From positions 1-64,000 of the forward strand of contig CADEEV010000015.1 in the NCBI GenBank assembly GCA_902826455.1: DNA of 64,000 bases, written 5' to 3'. The notes beneath the pieces were generated by a model. That model ran no database searches. It was not told the origin of the DNA and worked only from the letters and a program-made list of their open reading frames with translations. Of the stretch, positions 33,274-41,282 are shown piece by piece (position 1 is the stretch's first letter; the number at the start of each line of letters is the position of its first letter). The DNA is from an uncultured Acidobacteriota bacterium (GTDB lineage Bacteria; Acidobacteriota; Vicinamibacteria; Fen-336). The translations under genes were made by a program, and so were the position numbers.

Positions 33274-34344
33274 ATGATCACGGGAAAGAACGTCCTCTAC
33301 CTCCTTCTCGTGTTCGTGCCCGTGAGCGCCTGGCTGGCCCACAGCCACGCCTCCGCCACCTGGGTCTTCGTGACCGCCTGCCTCGCGATCCTGCCCCTGG
33401 CGGGACTCATGGGCGAGGCCACGGAGCACCTGACCCACCACACCGGGCCCGGCGTCGGCGGCCTGCTGAACGCGTCGTTCGGCAACGCGGCCGAGCTGAT
33501 CATCGCGTTCATCGCCCTGCGCGCCGGCGAGACCGAGATCGTGAAGGCGTCGCTCACCGGCTCGATCATCGGCAACATCCTCATGGTGCTGGGTCTCGCC
33601 ATGTTCCTGGGCGGCCTCAAGCACAAGGAGCTGAAGTTCAGCCGGATCGCGGCCGAGAGCGGCAGCAGCATCATGGTGCTGGCGGTGGTGGCCCTCGTCA
33701 TCCCCGCGATCTACGCCCAGGTCACGCACCACGCGCAGCCCGAGCACATCGAGTCCCTGAGCCTCGACATCTCCTACGTGCTGCTCTTCACCTACGGCGC
33801 GAGCCTCGTGTTCTCCCTCAAGAGCCACAAGCACCTGTTCGCGTCGGCGAGCGCCGGCGACCCCGAGGAGGTCGACCACGGCCCGGTGTGGTCGACGGGC
33901 AAGAGCCTGCTGGTGTTGTTCGTGGCGGCCGGACTCGTGGGCTGGGTCAGCGAGTTCCTGGTGCACGCCGTGGGCGAGGCGGGCGAGGCCCTGGGGCTGC
34001 GCAAGGTGTTCATGGGCGTCGTGGTGGTGGCGATCGTCGGCAACGCCGCCGAGCACTCGACCGCGATCCTCGTGGCGATGAAGGGCAAGATGGACCTGGC
34101 CCTGGGCATCGCCATGGGCTCGTCCATGCAGATCGCGCTCTTCGTGGCGCCGGTGCTGGTGATCGCCGGCCACATGATGGGCAAGCCCCTCGGCCTGGAG
34201 TTCACGACCCTGGAGGTCGTGGCCGTGATGCTCTCGGTGGGCGCCGTGTCGCTGCTGATCCACGACGGCCGGACCAACTGGTTCGAGGGCCTGCAGCTCC
34301 TGGCGATCTACACGATCCTCGCCATGGCGTTCTTTTTCGTCTAG
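33274..34344 (+). CDS. calcium/proton exchanger (CAX/ChaA family)
   Basis: A 356-residue cation antiporter with eleven or so helices in two inverted halves. Each half carries the ion-binding GNAAE motif: LLNASFGNAAELIIAFIAL (about 68-86) and VVAIVGNAAEHSTAILVAM (about 250-268). An acidic, His-containing loop separates the halves (SAGDPEEVDHGPV). Expected to exchange cytoplasmic Ca2+ for protons at the inner membrane. Ten bases after the M23 gene. Confidence 0.93.
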   Translation: MITGKNVLYLLLVFVPVSAWLAHSHASATWVFVTACLAILPLAGLMGEATEHLTHHTGPGVGGLLNASFGNAAELIIAFIALRAGETEIVKASLTGSIIGNILMVLGLAMFLGGLKHKELKFSRIAAESGSSIMVLAVVALVIPAIYAQVTHHAQPEHIESLSLDISYVLLFTYGASLVFSLKSHKHLFASASAGDPEEVDHGPVWSTGKSLLVLFVAAGLVGWVSEFLVHAVGEAGEALGLRKVFMGVVVVAIVGNAAEHSTAILVAMKGKMDLALGIAMGSSMQIALFVAPVLVIAGHMMGKPLGLEFTTLEVVAVMLSVGAVSLLIHDGRTNWFEGLQLLAIYTILAMAFFFV

Positions 34345-34362
34345 ACGGTCCCTCCCCGGGCG

Positions 34363-34368
34363 TAGAAT
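34363..34368 (+). promoter_or_regulatory. -10 box for the STN-domain gene
   Basis: TAGAAT seven bases before the ATG at 34376, within the 31-base gap after the antiporter gene. Same arrangement as at 13142 and 61176. Confidence 0.45.
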
Positions 34369-34375
34369 CGAAGGC

Positions 34376-35029
34376 ATGGCGCGCACGGCGGTCTTCGCGC
34401 TCGTCCTCGTGTCCGTGCCGGGCCTGGCCTCGGCCTCCGTGGAGGTCCGCCAGCAGGGCGCCAAGGTCAGCGTGCACGCCCAGGCCGCGGCACTGCCCGA
34501 AGTGCTCGAGCGCCTGGCGAAGGCCACCGGCATGAAGGTGGTCTACGAGGGGGCTCGGCCCCAGACCCTGGTCAACGCCAGCCTCGACGACCGCACCCCG
34601 GCCGAGGCCGTGCTCACGGTGCTCGAAGGCCTGGGACTCAACTTCCTGGCGCGCATGGACGTGACCGGGAGCCGCGTCGAGCACCTGGTGATCGCCGGGG
34701 TCGCCAGCGCCTCTCCGGCTGCGACGCCGGCCGCGGCTGCGGCCCGGGCCACGCCCGTCGTGGCGGAGGAGGACGGCGAGGAGGAGGAGGAGCCGGCCGA
34801 AGAAGCGAAGCCCGAGCCCCCCAGGCCCGCCGGCATGATGCTCGGGGCGCGGCCTCGTCCGTTGCCCGGCCAGACGGAGACACCCGCCAACTCGGTTCCC
34901 GCGGTCAACCTGCCTACCTATCCGACCTCGCCGTTCGCGCCGCAGGGCCCGGCGCCGCCGACCGTCGTGCTGCCGCAGCCGCCTCCGGATCCCGTCGAGG
35001 AGCCGGAGGACGACGGCTCCCTGCAGTAG
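34376..35029 (+). CDS. exported STN-domain protein with acidic/proline-rich tail
   Basis: A 217-residue protein with a signal peptide (FALVLVSVPGLASA), then one secretin/TonB short N-terminal-like domain (about 22-105: VSVHAQAAALPEVLERLAKATGMKVVYEG, TPAEAVLTVLEGLGLNFL). The rest is low complexity: an acidic EEDGEEEEEPAEE run and a Pro-rich C-terminus. The domain also occurs in secretins, and the gene ends three bases from the end of the convergent secretion operon, so it may be an assembly partner of that machine. This is inference. Confidence 0.7.
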   Translation: MARTAVFALVLVSVPGLASASVEVRQQGAKVSVHAQAAALPEVLERLAKATGMKVVYEGARPQTLVNASLDDRTPAEAVLTVLEGLGLNFLARMDVTGSRVEHLVIAGVASASPAATPAAAAARATPVVAEEDGEEEEEPAEEAKPEPPRPAGMMLGARPRPLPGQTETPANSVPAVNLPTYPTSPFAPQGPAPPTVVLPQPPPDPVEEPEDDGSLQ

Positions 35030-35032
35030 CGC

Positions 35033-35644
35033 CTAGGGCAGGCCGGGAAGCTCGGGCGTCTCGTCGCCCGGCAGCGTCGGGGGGCGCCCGGGACCGCCCG
35101 GGCCGCCGCGCGGCACGCCCGGAAGCGTCGTCTGCTTGCCGATCACGCGTGGCTGACCCACCGCGAAGATCCACTCGTTGTAGCGCTGGCGTCCGTTGAA
35201 GAGACGCAGGCTCTTGTCGGTGTTGAGGGACGCGACCCCGATGAACCCGCCAATCGTCGGTCCCGTCGAGACGCCGGGCCCGGGCGGCCGCGTCGTGGTC
35301 GGCGTCTGGGGGCTGCCCGGCGACCGGATCGGCCCGATGCCCTCGCCCTGGCGGATGAAGCGCCACTTGCCGTCCTTCGCGAAGGGGTCCTTCCATTCCT
35401 TGCGCAGGAACTTCCCCTTGACCAGCACCTCGAGGCTGGGCGGCAGCGCGTTCGCGTTCTTCTTCTGGTAGCGCGCCACGGCGTCGGCGATCTGGCTGCC
35501 GCGGAAGATGAGCTCCTCTTCCCGGTCGTCCTTCATCACGTAGCTCCAGGAGGGCGCCGCGACGCCGAGGCCCAGGAGCAGGATCGTCACGGCGGCGATC
35601 AGGGCCGCGAGAGCGTAGCCGCGTTCGCCGCGCGACGGGGTCAC
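35033..35644 (-). CDS. pseudopilin-like protein, atypical (13th gene of secretion operon)
   Basis: A 203-residue protein with a prepilin-like N-terminus RGERGYALAALIAAVTILLLG: cleavage after Gly is possible, but position +5 is Ala instead of the conserved Glu and +1 is Tyr. The soluble part has the GspG-like sequence LIFRGSQIADAVARYQKKNANALPPSLEVLVKG split over two conserved elements, and NGRQRYNEW, shared with the other two pseudopilins. A Gly/Pro-rich tail follows. GTG start overlaps the lytic transglycosylase stop. Probably a minor pseudopilin at the tip or base of the pilus. Confidence 0.72.
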   Translation of the reverse strand: MTPSRGERGYALAALIAAVTILLLGLGVAAPSWSYVMKDDREEELIFRGSQIADAVARYQKKNANALPPSLEVLVKGKFLRKEWKDPFAKDGKWRFIRQGEGIGPIRSPGSPQTPTTTRPPGPGVSTGPTIGGFIGVASLNTDKSLRLFNGRQRYNEWIFAVGQPRVIGKQTTLPGVPRGGPGGPGRPPTLPGDETPELPGLP

Positions 35645-36255
35645 GACGCCTTCTTGTACCGCTTGAGGATCTTCTTCACGTAGTCGCGCGTCTCGCGATA
35701 CGGCGGCACGCCCCGGTGGCGGGCGACGGCGCCCTCGCCGGCGTTGTAGGCGGCGAGGGCCCGGTTGAGGTCGCCGTCGTAGCGGGCCACCAGCGCTCCC
35801 AGGTGGCGGGCGCCGCCGTCGAGGTTCTGGCCGGGGTCGAGAGGATCGAGCACGCCGAGGGCGTTGGCCGTCCCTGGCATGAGCTGCATCAGGCCCTGGG
35901 CGCCCTTCGGAGACACGGCGTCGGGCCGGAAGCCCGATTCCACCTGGACCACGGCCAGCACCAGGTCGGGGTCGAGGCCGTGGCGACGCGCTGCGGCGGT
36001 GGCGAGGGCGCGGAGGTCGGAAGCGCTGGCGCCCGGTGGCAGCTCCTCCAGCACCTCGTCCGGGATGACGCCCACGAGATAGCCCGCGGGTACGCCGACT
36101 TCCCCGCCGCCGCGCAGCGTCAGGCGCATCTCGTCGCCCGAGGCCTGCACGCCCTCGACCTTGAGGGTCGTGCCGTTCGCGAGCAGCGCGATCTCGGCGC
36201 GGGCGGACGGCGCCGCCGCGACGAGCACGGCGGCGCACGCGGCGAGGAGCCTCAT
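35641..36255 (-). CDS. SLT-family lytic transglycosylase
   Basis: A 204-residue exported protein: signal peptide (LLAACAAVLVAAAPSARA), a short beta-rich domain of about 50 residues, then a goose-lysozyme-like SLT domain (about 88-200). The catalytic Glu lies in LAVVQVESGFRPDAVS; AQGLMQLMPGTANALGV and ALAAYNAGEGAV complete the family signature. It cuts peptidoglycan glycan strands, a common requirement for building an envelope-spanning secretin machine. Both ends overlap neighbours (ATGA and GTGA). Confidence 0.92.
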   Translation of the reverse strand: MRLLAACAAVLVAAAPSARAEIALLANGTTLKVEGVQASGDEMRLTLRGGGEVGVPAGYLVGVIPDEVLEELPPGASASDLRALATAAARRHGLDPDLVLAVVQVESGFRPDAVSPKGAQGLMQLMPGTANALGVLDPLDPGQNLDGGARHLGALVARYDGDLNRALAAYNAGEGAVARHRGVPPYRETRDYVKKILKRYKKAS

Positions 36256-36968
36256 CAGTTGATCAGCACACTGACGCCCGGCTCGCTCGTGACGCCGTTG
36301 GTCGCGGTGGCTTCGACGGTGACGGTCTTCTGCGGGGCATTCTTCGGGTAGCTCGTCTGCAGGAAGTCGACGGCCTGGCCGTTGGAGTCGGTGAACACCG
36401 GCTGACCGCCGCTCGCCAGGGTCTCGGTCGAGGTGCTGCCGCCCGTCGACGACAGGGAGAAGAGCACGGGCACGTTGCGGATGGGATTGCCGGTCTCGTC
36501 GACCACGGTGGCCACGATGCGGCTGCGACGCTGCGGCGTGTCGACCTCGATGCGGGTCGGGTTCGCGCTCATGAAGATCCGGGCGGGCCGCCCGACGCCG
36601 ATGTCGACCGTGGTGGACTCGCTCAGGGTGCCGGAGATCGCGGTGATGTTGGCCGTGCCGGAGTTGACGTCCGAGACCAGGTTCACGCGGGCGACGCCGT
36701 CGTTCGTCTTGCCCTGGGCATCGATGCGTCCCAGGGTCGTGAAGAACTGCACCACGGTGCCGTCCACGACGGGCTGGCCCGTGCCCTCGACGAGGACCGC
36801 CGTGATCACGGCGGTGTCGCCGTTGGCGGCGATGAACTCCGGGTTGGCGAACACCTGGATGGTGGAGCCGTCGGGCGCCGTGATGATCGCCTGGTTGCAG
36901 GTGACACCCACCAGGGCCAGCAGTGTGATCCACGCCTTGCGCATCGTCATCGACCCGCTCCTCATCAT
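36255..36968 (-). CDS. Ig-like (Big_1/invasin-type) lipoprotein
   Basis: A 237-residue protein with a hydrophobic export signal ending in VGVTC, a plausible lipoprotein Cys, and two bacterial Ig-like domains: about 28-125 (GDTAVITAVLVEGTGQPVVDGTVVQF split by a turn) and about 130-237 (RRSRIVATVVDETGNPIRNVPV, QKTVTVEATATNGVTS). Such domains form rigid extracellular stalks or adhesion modules. ATG overlaps the stop of the cohesin-like ORF (ATGATGA). Start could be the first or second ATG of the pair, or an inner ATG. Confidence 0.78.
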   Translation of the reverse strand: MMRSGSMTMRKAWITLLALVGVTCNQAIITAPDGSTIQVFANPEFIAANGDTAVITAVLVEGTGQPVVDGTVVQFFTTLGRIDAQGKTNDGVARVNLVSDVNSGTANITAISGTLSESTTVDIGVGRPARIFMSANPTRIEVDTPQRRSRIVATVVDETGNPIRNVPVLFSLSSTGGSTSTETLASGGQPVFTDSNGQAVDFLQTSYPKNAPQKTVTVEATATNGVTSEPGVSVLIN

Positions 36969-37321
36969 TCCACCACCACCGCGCCGGGCGCCTGGGCCGC
37001 GACGGACTCCGAGCCCACGGGCGTCGTGAGCGTGACGCCGGCCACGTTCAACGACGCGTTGCCCGCCTTGAGCGCGCGGAAGCGGACGATCGCCACGGCG
37101 CCCGAGCCGGTCGCCGCGGTCTCGCGCGTGAAGCGCGCCGTGGCCCGCCCGGCCTCGATCTTCTGCTCCGCGTGGATGTTCTGGCCGTCGAGGGTGAGCA
37201 AGGTCCCCGGCACGATCTCGAGAGCCTCGAGGACGCTCGCGTCGTACGCGACGTCGACGTCGGCGCTCGTCACGTTGCGGGCTCCGACCAGGACCACCGA
37301 TACCGTCGCCGTCTCGCCCAC
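36965..37321 (-). CDS. cohesin-like domain, separated from the secretin by one in-frame TAG
   Basis: A 118-residue stretch with no signal peptide, matching a cohesin/dockerin-type beta-sandwich: GETATVSVVLVGARNVTSADVD, AYDASVLEALEIVPGTLL and AIVRFRALKAGNASLNV. It is in the same frame as the secretin. A single TAG (37322-37324) sits between FSPSAARV and VGETATV, exactly where related secretins run into a C-terminal cohesin domain. The next codon, GTG, could reinitiate translation. Options: nonsense mutation, sequencing error, readthrough, or split gene. Confidence 0.7.
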   Translation of the reverse strand: MGETATVSVVLVGARNVTSADVDVAYDASVLEALEIVPGTLLTLDGQNIHAEQKIEAGRATARFTRETAATGSGAVAIVRFRALKAGNASLNVAGVTLTTPVGSESVAAQAPGAVVVE

Positions 37322-39352
37322 CTACACCCTGGCCGCGCTCGGGCTGAACATCGCACGGGCCTGGCTGCGCAGGGCCGACGGCGCCGGCGGCGTCGGCCCG
37401 ATCGGGGCCGTGCCGTCCGTCAGGCCCGGCGGCACGGCCAAGGCTTCCGGCCCCGAGGGCGGTGCCGGAGTCGGCGTGGGCGTCGGGACGGGAGCCGGCG
37501 TGCTCGTGTCGAGCGGCGCCGGTACGGCCGTCGGTGCCGGGACCGGCGTCGGCGCCGCGAAGGGGACGGGCAGGCCTACGCCGGGCGCGACAGCCGCCGG
37601 AACCTCGTCGGCAAACAACGACGGCCGCGCGCTGATCACGCGCGTGTAGTCCTTGGTGCCGATGAGCAGCGGCGACAGGTCGGCCTCGGTGAGCTTCGGC
37701 GCCCTCACCAGGTGGGGCGTCAGCGAGATCAGCACCTCGAGCTCGTCCTTGTTCTTCTGGTTCGAGCGGAACAGCTTGCCCAGCAGCGGGATGCTCTGCA
37801 GGCCCATGGCTCCGCTCAGGGTCTCGGCGTCGCGGCCCTGGATGAGCCCGCCGATCAGGCTGGTCTCGCCGTCGCGTACGCGCAGGATGCCGGTCACGTT
37901 CCGGGTGAGGAACGTCGGCACGGTCAGCGGGTTTCCGTCGCTGCCCACGTTGCGGTCGTCGCCCAGCAGGCTGAACTCGGCCGCGACCTCGAGGACGATC
38001 TCGCCCGCCGCGTTGACCTTCGGCGTGATCTCGAGGTTGACGCCGACGTTGCGGTACGTGAACGAGGTGGCCGGCACGAAGGTCTGGTTGCCGCCCTGGG
38101 CGGCCGCCGTGAACGTGGTCACGGGGATCGGGACTTCCTGGCCGATCTTGAGCGCCGTCTTCTTGCCCTCGGACGCGCGCAGCTTCGGCGACGCCACGAT
38201 CCTCACGCTCGAGTCGTTCTGCAGGAAGCGCGCGAACAGCGTCGAGGGGATGCTCACCACGAAGTCCGACAGGTTGATCGACGAGAGCAGGTGGGCGCGC
38301 AGGTTCGTGAAGCCGGCCGTGGTCGTCTCCCCTTCGACGCCGGTCGGCTGGAACGAGGACTGCACCTCGTACTGGGAGAGCGCGATGCCGTACTTCTTGA
38401 GGCCGATGCGGCTCACCTCGAGGATGTTGACCTCGACCATCACCTCGCCGCGGGCCTTGTCGTTGGCGTCGATGATGCGCTGGGCCAGGGCCAGCTCGTC
38501 GGGCGTGCCGGTCACGGTGATCGCGCCGAGGCTCGGGTTGCCGGCGGCCTTCTGGATGCCGGCCAGGGTCTTGATGAGCTGCAGCGTCTCGTTCACGTCG
38601 GCGTTCTCGAGGTAGAACGTCTGCACCAGGTTCTCGTCGTAGATCTTGCGCTTGGCCGCCGACTCGGCGACGACGATGACGGTGTTCTGGTCGAGCACCT
38701 TGTAGAAGAGCCGGTTCGCGAACGTGATCTGGTTGAGCGCCTCCTCGAAGGTCACGCCCGAGAGGTCGACGCTCCAGCGCTTGTCGCGGTAGTCGGGGTC
38801 GAAGATCACGTTGACGCCGGCCAGCTTGCCGAGAGACTCGAGGATCTTCTGCAGGCCCTGGTCCGCGAACTTGAGGGTGATCGGCACCGGGCTGCGCGGC
38901 GAGAGCACCGGCACCGGAACCCGCACGGCTCCGGCGCGCGTCTTCATGGCGTCGAACTGGGCCAGGCGGTTCTTCTCCTCCTCGCGCTTGCGGATCCTGT
39001 CCCGCGTGATCTCGAGGTCGTCCGACGCGGCCTTGTTGCTCGGGTCGTAGTTGGAGGCGATCTGCAGCTCGTCGGCGGCCTTGTCGAAGTCGTGGGCGGC
39101 CAGGTGCTTCTTGGCCTCCTCGTAGTGGAAGCGGCTCGCGCGGATGCGGGCGTTCTCGAGGGCGATCTTGTACTCGATGTTGCGGGGCGCGAGGCTGTTC
39201 GCCTTCGTGAGGCCGGCCACCGCGGCGTCCCAGTCCTGGCGCTTCGCGGCACCCTGGCCCCGACGATAGGCGTTGCCGGCGGCGCAGCCGGCCCCGGTCG
39301 CGACCACCAGGGCCACGAGCGCGGCGCCCCTCCATCGTCCGACTCTGATCAT
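37322..39352 (-). CDS. gspD: secretin (GspD/PilQ family) with TPR-like N-terminus
   Basis: A 676-residue outer-membrane channel protein, probably a lipoprotein (VVATGAGC). Residues about 25-130 form TPR-like repeats (AAVAGLTKANSLAPRN, HDFDKAADELQIASNYDPSN). An STN domain at about 165-240 (LQKILESLGKLAGVNVIFD) and NolW-like modules at about 255-330 (VQTFYLENADVNETLQ) follow. The secretin barrel domain runs about 350-590, with VRIVASPKLRASEG and GLQSIPLLGKLFRSN. A Pro/Ala/Thr linker then leads to the amber codon. The ATG overlaps the PilP-like stop. Confidence 0.9.
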   Translation of the reverse strand: MIRVGRWRGAALVALVVATGAGCAAGNAYRRGQGAAKRQDWDAAVAGLTKANSLAPRNIEYKIALENARIRASRFHYEEAKKHLAAHDFDKAADELQIASNYDPSNKAASDDLEITRDRIRKREEEKNRLAQFDAMKTRAGAVRVPVPVLSPRSPVPITLKFADQGLQKILESLGKLAGVNVIFDPDYRDKRWSVDLSGVTFEEALNQITFANRLFYKVLDQNTVIVVAESAAKRKIYDENLVQTFYLENADVNETLQLIKTLAGIQKAAGNPSLGAITVTGTPDELALAQRIIDANDKARGEVMVEVNILEVSRIGLKKYGIALSQYEVQSSFQPTGVEGETTTAGFTNLRAHLLSSINLSDFVVSIPSTLFARFLQNDSSVRIVASPKLRASEGKKTALKIGQEVPIPVTTFTAAAQGGNQTFVPATSFTYRNVGVNLEITPKVNAAGEIVLEVAAEFSLLGDDRNVGSDGNPLTVPTFLTRNVTGILRVRDGETSLIGGLIQGRDAETLSGAMGLQSIPLLGKLFRSNQKNKDELEVLISLTPHLVRAPKLTEADLSPLLIGTKDYTRVISARPSLFADEVPAAVAPGVGLPVPFAAPTPVPAPTAVPAPLDTSTPAPVPTPTPTPAPPSGPEALAVPPGLTDGTAPIGPTPPAPSALRSQARAMFSPSAARV

Positions 39353-39903
39353 CAGTTCCCTCTCAGGGGCAGGCGCCGCACGGCGCCCCCGCCCACGTCC
39401 TGCACGTCCACGGATTCGAGGCCGATCTTCACGATGCGCAGCCGGTTGCCGATCACGTCCCCGGCCTTGCCCGTCAGGATCTCCTTGCGGTCGGTGAGCA
39501 GCACGGCCACCTTCAGGCCCTGCTTGTTCTCCATGGCCCCGATGAACTTTACGCTGAGCGGCGGCACCGGTGGGGGCGTCGGCTCCGTGACGACAGGCGC
39601 CATCGTCGCCGGCGGCAGCGTCACGGGCGGCGGCGCGTCCTCGGCCGTCTGCCGGCGCGCGACGGGCGCCGCGCCGTAGGCGAAGACGTCGCGGCGGCCC
39701 GCGAGCTGCGGGCCCTTGCCGGCCTTCTCGAGGCGCTCGAGGCCGATCGACGGGATCTCCCCGACGCCGAGGGCTACAGGCCGCTGCGCCTGGACGGGCG
39801 CCGGAGCGGCGAGGGCGGGCGGCGGCGTGCGCGCCCACAGCAGCCCCAGGACGAGGAGCGCCCCCACGCCGACGCCGAGCGCCTCGGGCGTGGGCTTCAC
39901 CAT
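39352..39903 (-). CDS. pilP: PilP/GspC-like inner-membrane protein
   Basis: A 183-residue protein with one N-terminal transmembrane helix (LGVGVGALLVLGLLW), a long Ala/Pro-rich periplasmic linker and a small C-terminal beta domain (LSVKFIGAMENKQGLKVAVLL, KAGDVIGNRLRIVKIGLESVDV) like the homology region of GspC/PilP. These proteins connect the inner-membrane platform with the secretin encoded next. Identity as PilP or GspC cannot be separated by sequence. Confidence 0.8.
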   Translation of the reverse strand: MVKPTPEALGVGVGALLVLGLLWARTPPPALAAPAPVQAQRPVALGVGEIPSIGLERLEKAGKGPQLAGRRDVFAYGAAPVARRQTAEDAPPPVTLPPATMAPVVTEPTPPPVPPLSVKFIGAMENKQGLKVAVLLTDRKEILTGKAGDVIGNRLRIVKIGLESVDVQDVGGGAVRRLPLRGN

Positions 39904-40292
39904 TCCGAGTACGGGGCCCCCGACAGGGACACGCCGGTCGAGGCGCTCTTGACGTCGTAGATGCCGGGCTCCTCGCCCGGGTTCTCGGGATCCACCTCGG
40001 CGGGCACGGGCACCCAGTCCACGGCGCCGGTCATGGGGTCCTTCGGCATGAGCCGCAGGTAGCCCTGCTCCACCAGGCTCTCCAGGGTCGGCGGGTAGAC
40101 GCCCTTGTCGGCCATGTACTGGTCGATCGTGTCGCGGAAGCGGAACAGGTCCTCGCGCAGCACCGCCTCCTTCGACTGCACGATCGCGGCCCGGTACTGG
40201 GGCAGGGCGACGCCGGCCAGCACCGCGACGATCGCGATGACCGTGATGAGCTCGAGGAGCGTGAAGCCCGCCTGCCGCGCGCGTCTCACCAT
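39897..40292 (-). CDS. pseudopilin (GspG type)
   Basis: A 131-residue prepilin-like protein: short basic leader MVRRARQAG, cleavage before FTLLELITV with Glu5 present, then the hydrophobic helix and a globular part with DLFRFRDTIDQYMADKGVYPPTLESLV, the helix-turn pattern of the major pseudopilin GspG. It ends GAPYSEW. Overlaps the neighbouring pseudopilin gene by seven bases. Would need a prepilin peptidase, which is not in the window. Confidence 0.88.
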   Translation of the reverse strand: MVRRARQAGFTLLELITVIAIVAVLAGVALPQYRAAIVQSKEAVLREDLFRFRDTIDQYMADKGVYPPTLESLVEQGYLRLMPKDPMTGAVDWVPVPAEVDPENPGEEPGIYDVKSASTGVSLSGAPYSEW

Positions 40293-40750
40293 TCCTTGTA
40301 CCGCGTCCCGTCCAGGGCCTTGCCCTCGCTCCGTGAATGGACGTCCCAGACGTTCTGGCCGCACCACGACGTCTCGTCCGGGTCGTCCTGGTAGCAGCGC
40401 ATGCCCCACTCGTTGGAAGCCAGCATCGGATCGAACGGGATGCGCCGCAGGAACTTGAGCTTGTGGTCGACGCGCCCCACCTGGTTGACCCCGTTCACCA
40501 GGGTCTCGAGGTCCGGAGGATAGCCCTCGCTGCCGAGCTTGACGTCGGTTCCGCCGATCTGGCCCGCGTCGACCGCGAGCTTGTACCGATCGATCGCCGT
40601 GCGGATCTCGCGCAGCGTGCGGCGCAGCTCGATCTCCTTCTGGCGCGTCCGGGTGACCTTGGCGAGCGGCAGGATCGCCGAGGCCAGCACCGCGAGAATC
40701 ATGGTCGTCGCGATCATCTCGAGGTAGGTGAAGCCGCGCTCGTTACGCAC
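40286..40750 (-). CDS. pseudopilin (GspG/H-like)
   Basis: A 154-residue prepilin-like protein with leader MRNERG, cleavage before FTYLEMIATT (Glu5 present) and a globular part with REIRTAIDRYKLAVDAG, YPPDLETLVNG and FLRRIPFDPM, as in GspG relatives. It ends GTRYKEW, nearly the same terminal motif as the following pseudopilin, so the two probably arose by duplication. Overlaps the PilO-like gene by eight bases. Confidence 0.87.
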   Translation of the reverse strand: MRNERGFTYLEMIATTMILAVLASAILPLAKVTRTRQKEIELRRTLREIRTAIDRYKLAVDAGQIGGTDVKLGSEGYPPDLETLVNGVNQVGRVDHKLKFLRRIPFDPMLASNEWGMRCYQDDPDETSWCGQNVWDVHSRSEGKALDGTRYKEW

Positions 40751-41282
40751 CGGCGGGCTCCGTTCCGGCCAGGAAGTACATGGACAGGCCGACGTCGAGG
40801 CTCGCTTCGCTGTCGCGCTCCTGGAGACCGACGGTGTCGACGACCACGAAAGCCTTGGAGCGCTCCAGGCGCCCCAGGAACCCCACGAGCTGGCCGTAGC
40901 TGCCCTTCACGGGAAGCGTGACCCGCAGCCGCACCAGCGGCGTGTTCTTGACCTCGCTGCGGGCGTAGTTCTCGGCGCCGAGGACGAGGCCTTCCGCCTC
41001 GGCGGCCGCGTGGATCTCGGTCAGCGCGGGCAGGAGCGTCGCCTGTCGCGACCGGACGACGTCGCGCAGCAGCCGGCTGGCATCGGTCTGGTTCGTCCGG
41101 ATCGTCTCGGCGCGGCGCCGGAGCGCCTGGATCTGCCCGCGCTCGCGGTTGGCCTCGGCCCGCAGCGTCTCGAGGCGCGAGGCGAGGCTGCGCTCCTGGA
41201 GCGTCCGCGGCAGCGTGAAGGCCAGGAACGCCACGAGGTTCAAGGCGACCAGGTACAGGGCCGGGCGCACGAGCCGCGTCAT
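40743..41282 (-). CDS. pilO: PilO-like platform protein
   Basis: A 179-residue bitopic inner-membrane protein: transmembrane helix at about 8-25, periplasmic coiled coil (LASRLETLRAEANRERGQIQALRR region), and a ferredoxin-like fold with the PilO signature VTLPVKGSYGQLVGFLGRLERS. It would dimerise with the PilN-like protein encoded just upstream. ATGA overlap with that gene. Confidence 0.85.
   Translation of the reverse strand: MTRLVRPALYLVALNLVAFLAFTLPRTLQERSLASRLETLRAEANRERGQIQALRRRAETIRTNQTDASRLLRDVVRSRQATLLPALTEIHAAAEAEGLVLGAENYARSEVKNTPLVRLRVTLPVKGSYGQLVGFLGRLERSKAFVVVDTVGLQERDSEASLDVGLSMYFLAGTEPAGA

Noticed and set aside
37322-37324. Reassignment of TAG to an amino acid
   Set aside because: TAG ends other intact genes here at natural protein ends (for example 749-751 and 14830-14832), so a genome-wide recoding is not supported; local readthrough remains possible.
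39353-39838. Longer secretin reading frame extending into the PilP-like gene
   Set aside because: The extension is out-of-frame translation of the PilP-like gene; the secretin begins at ATG 39352 with an export signal and overlaps the PilP stop.
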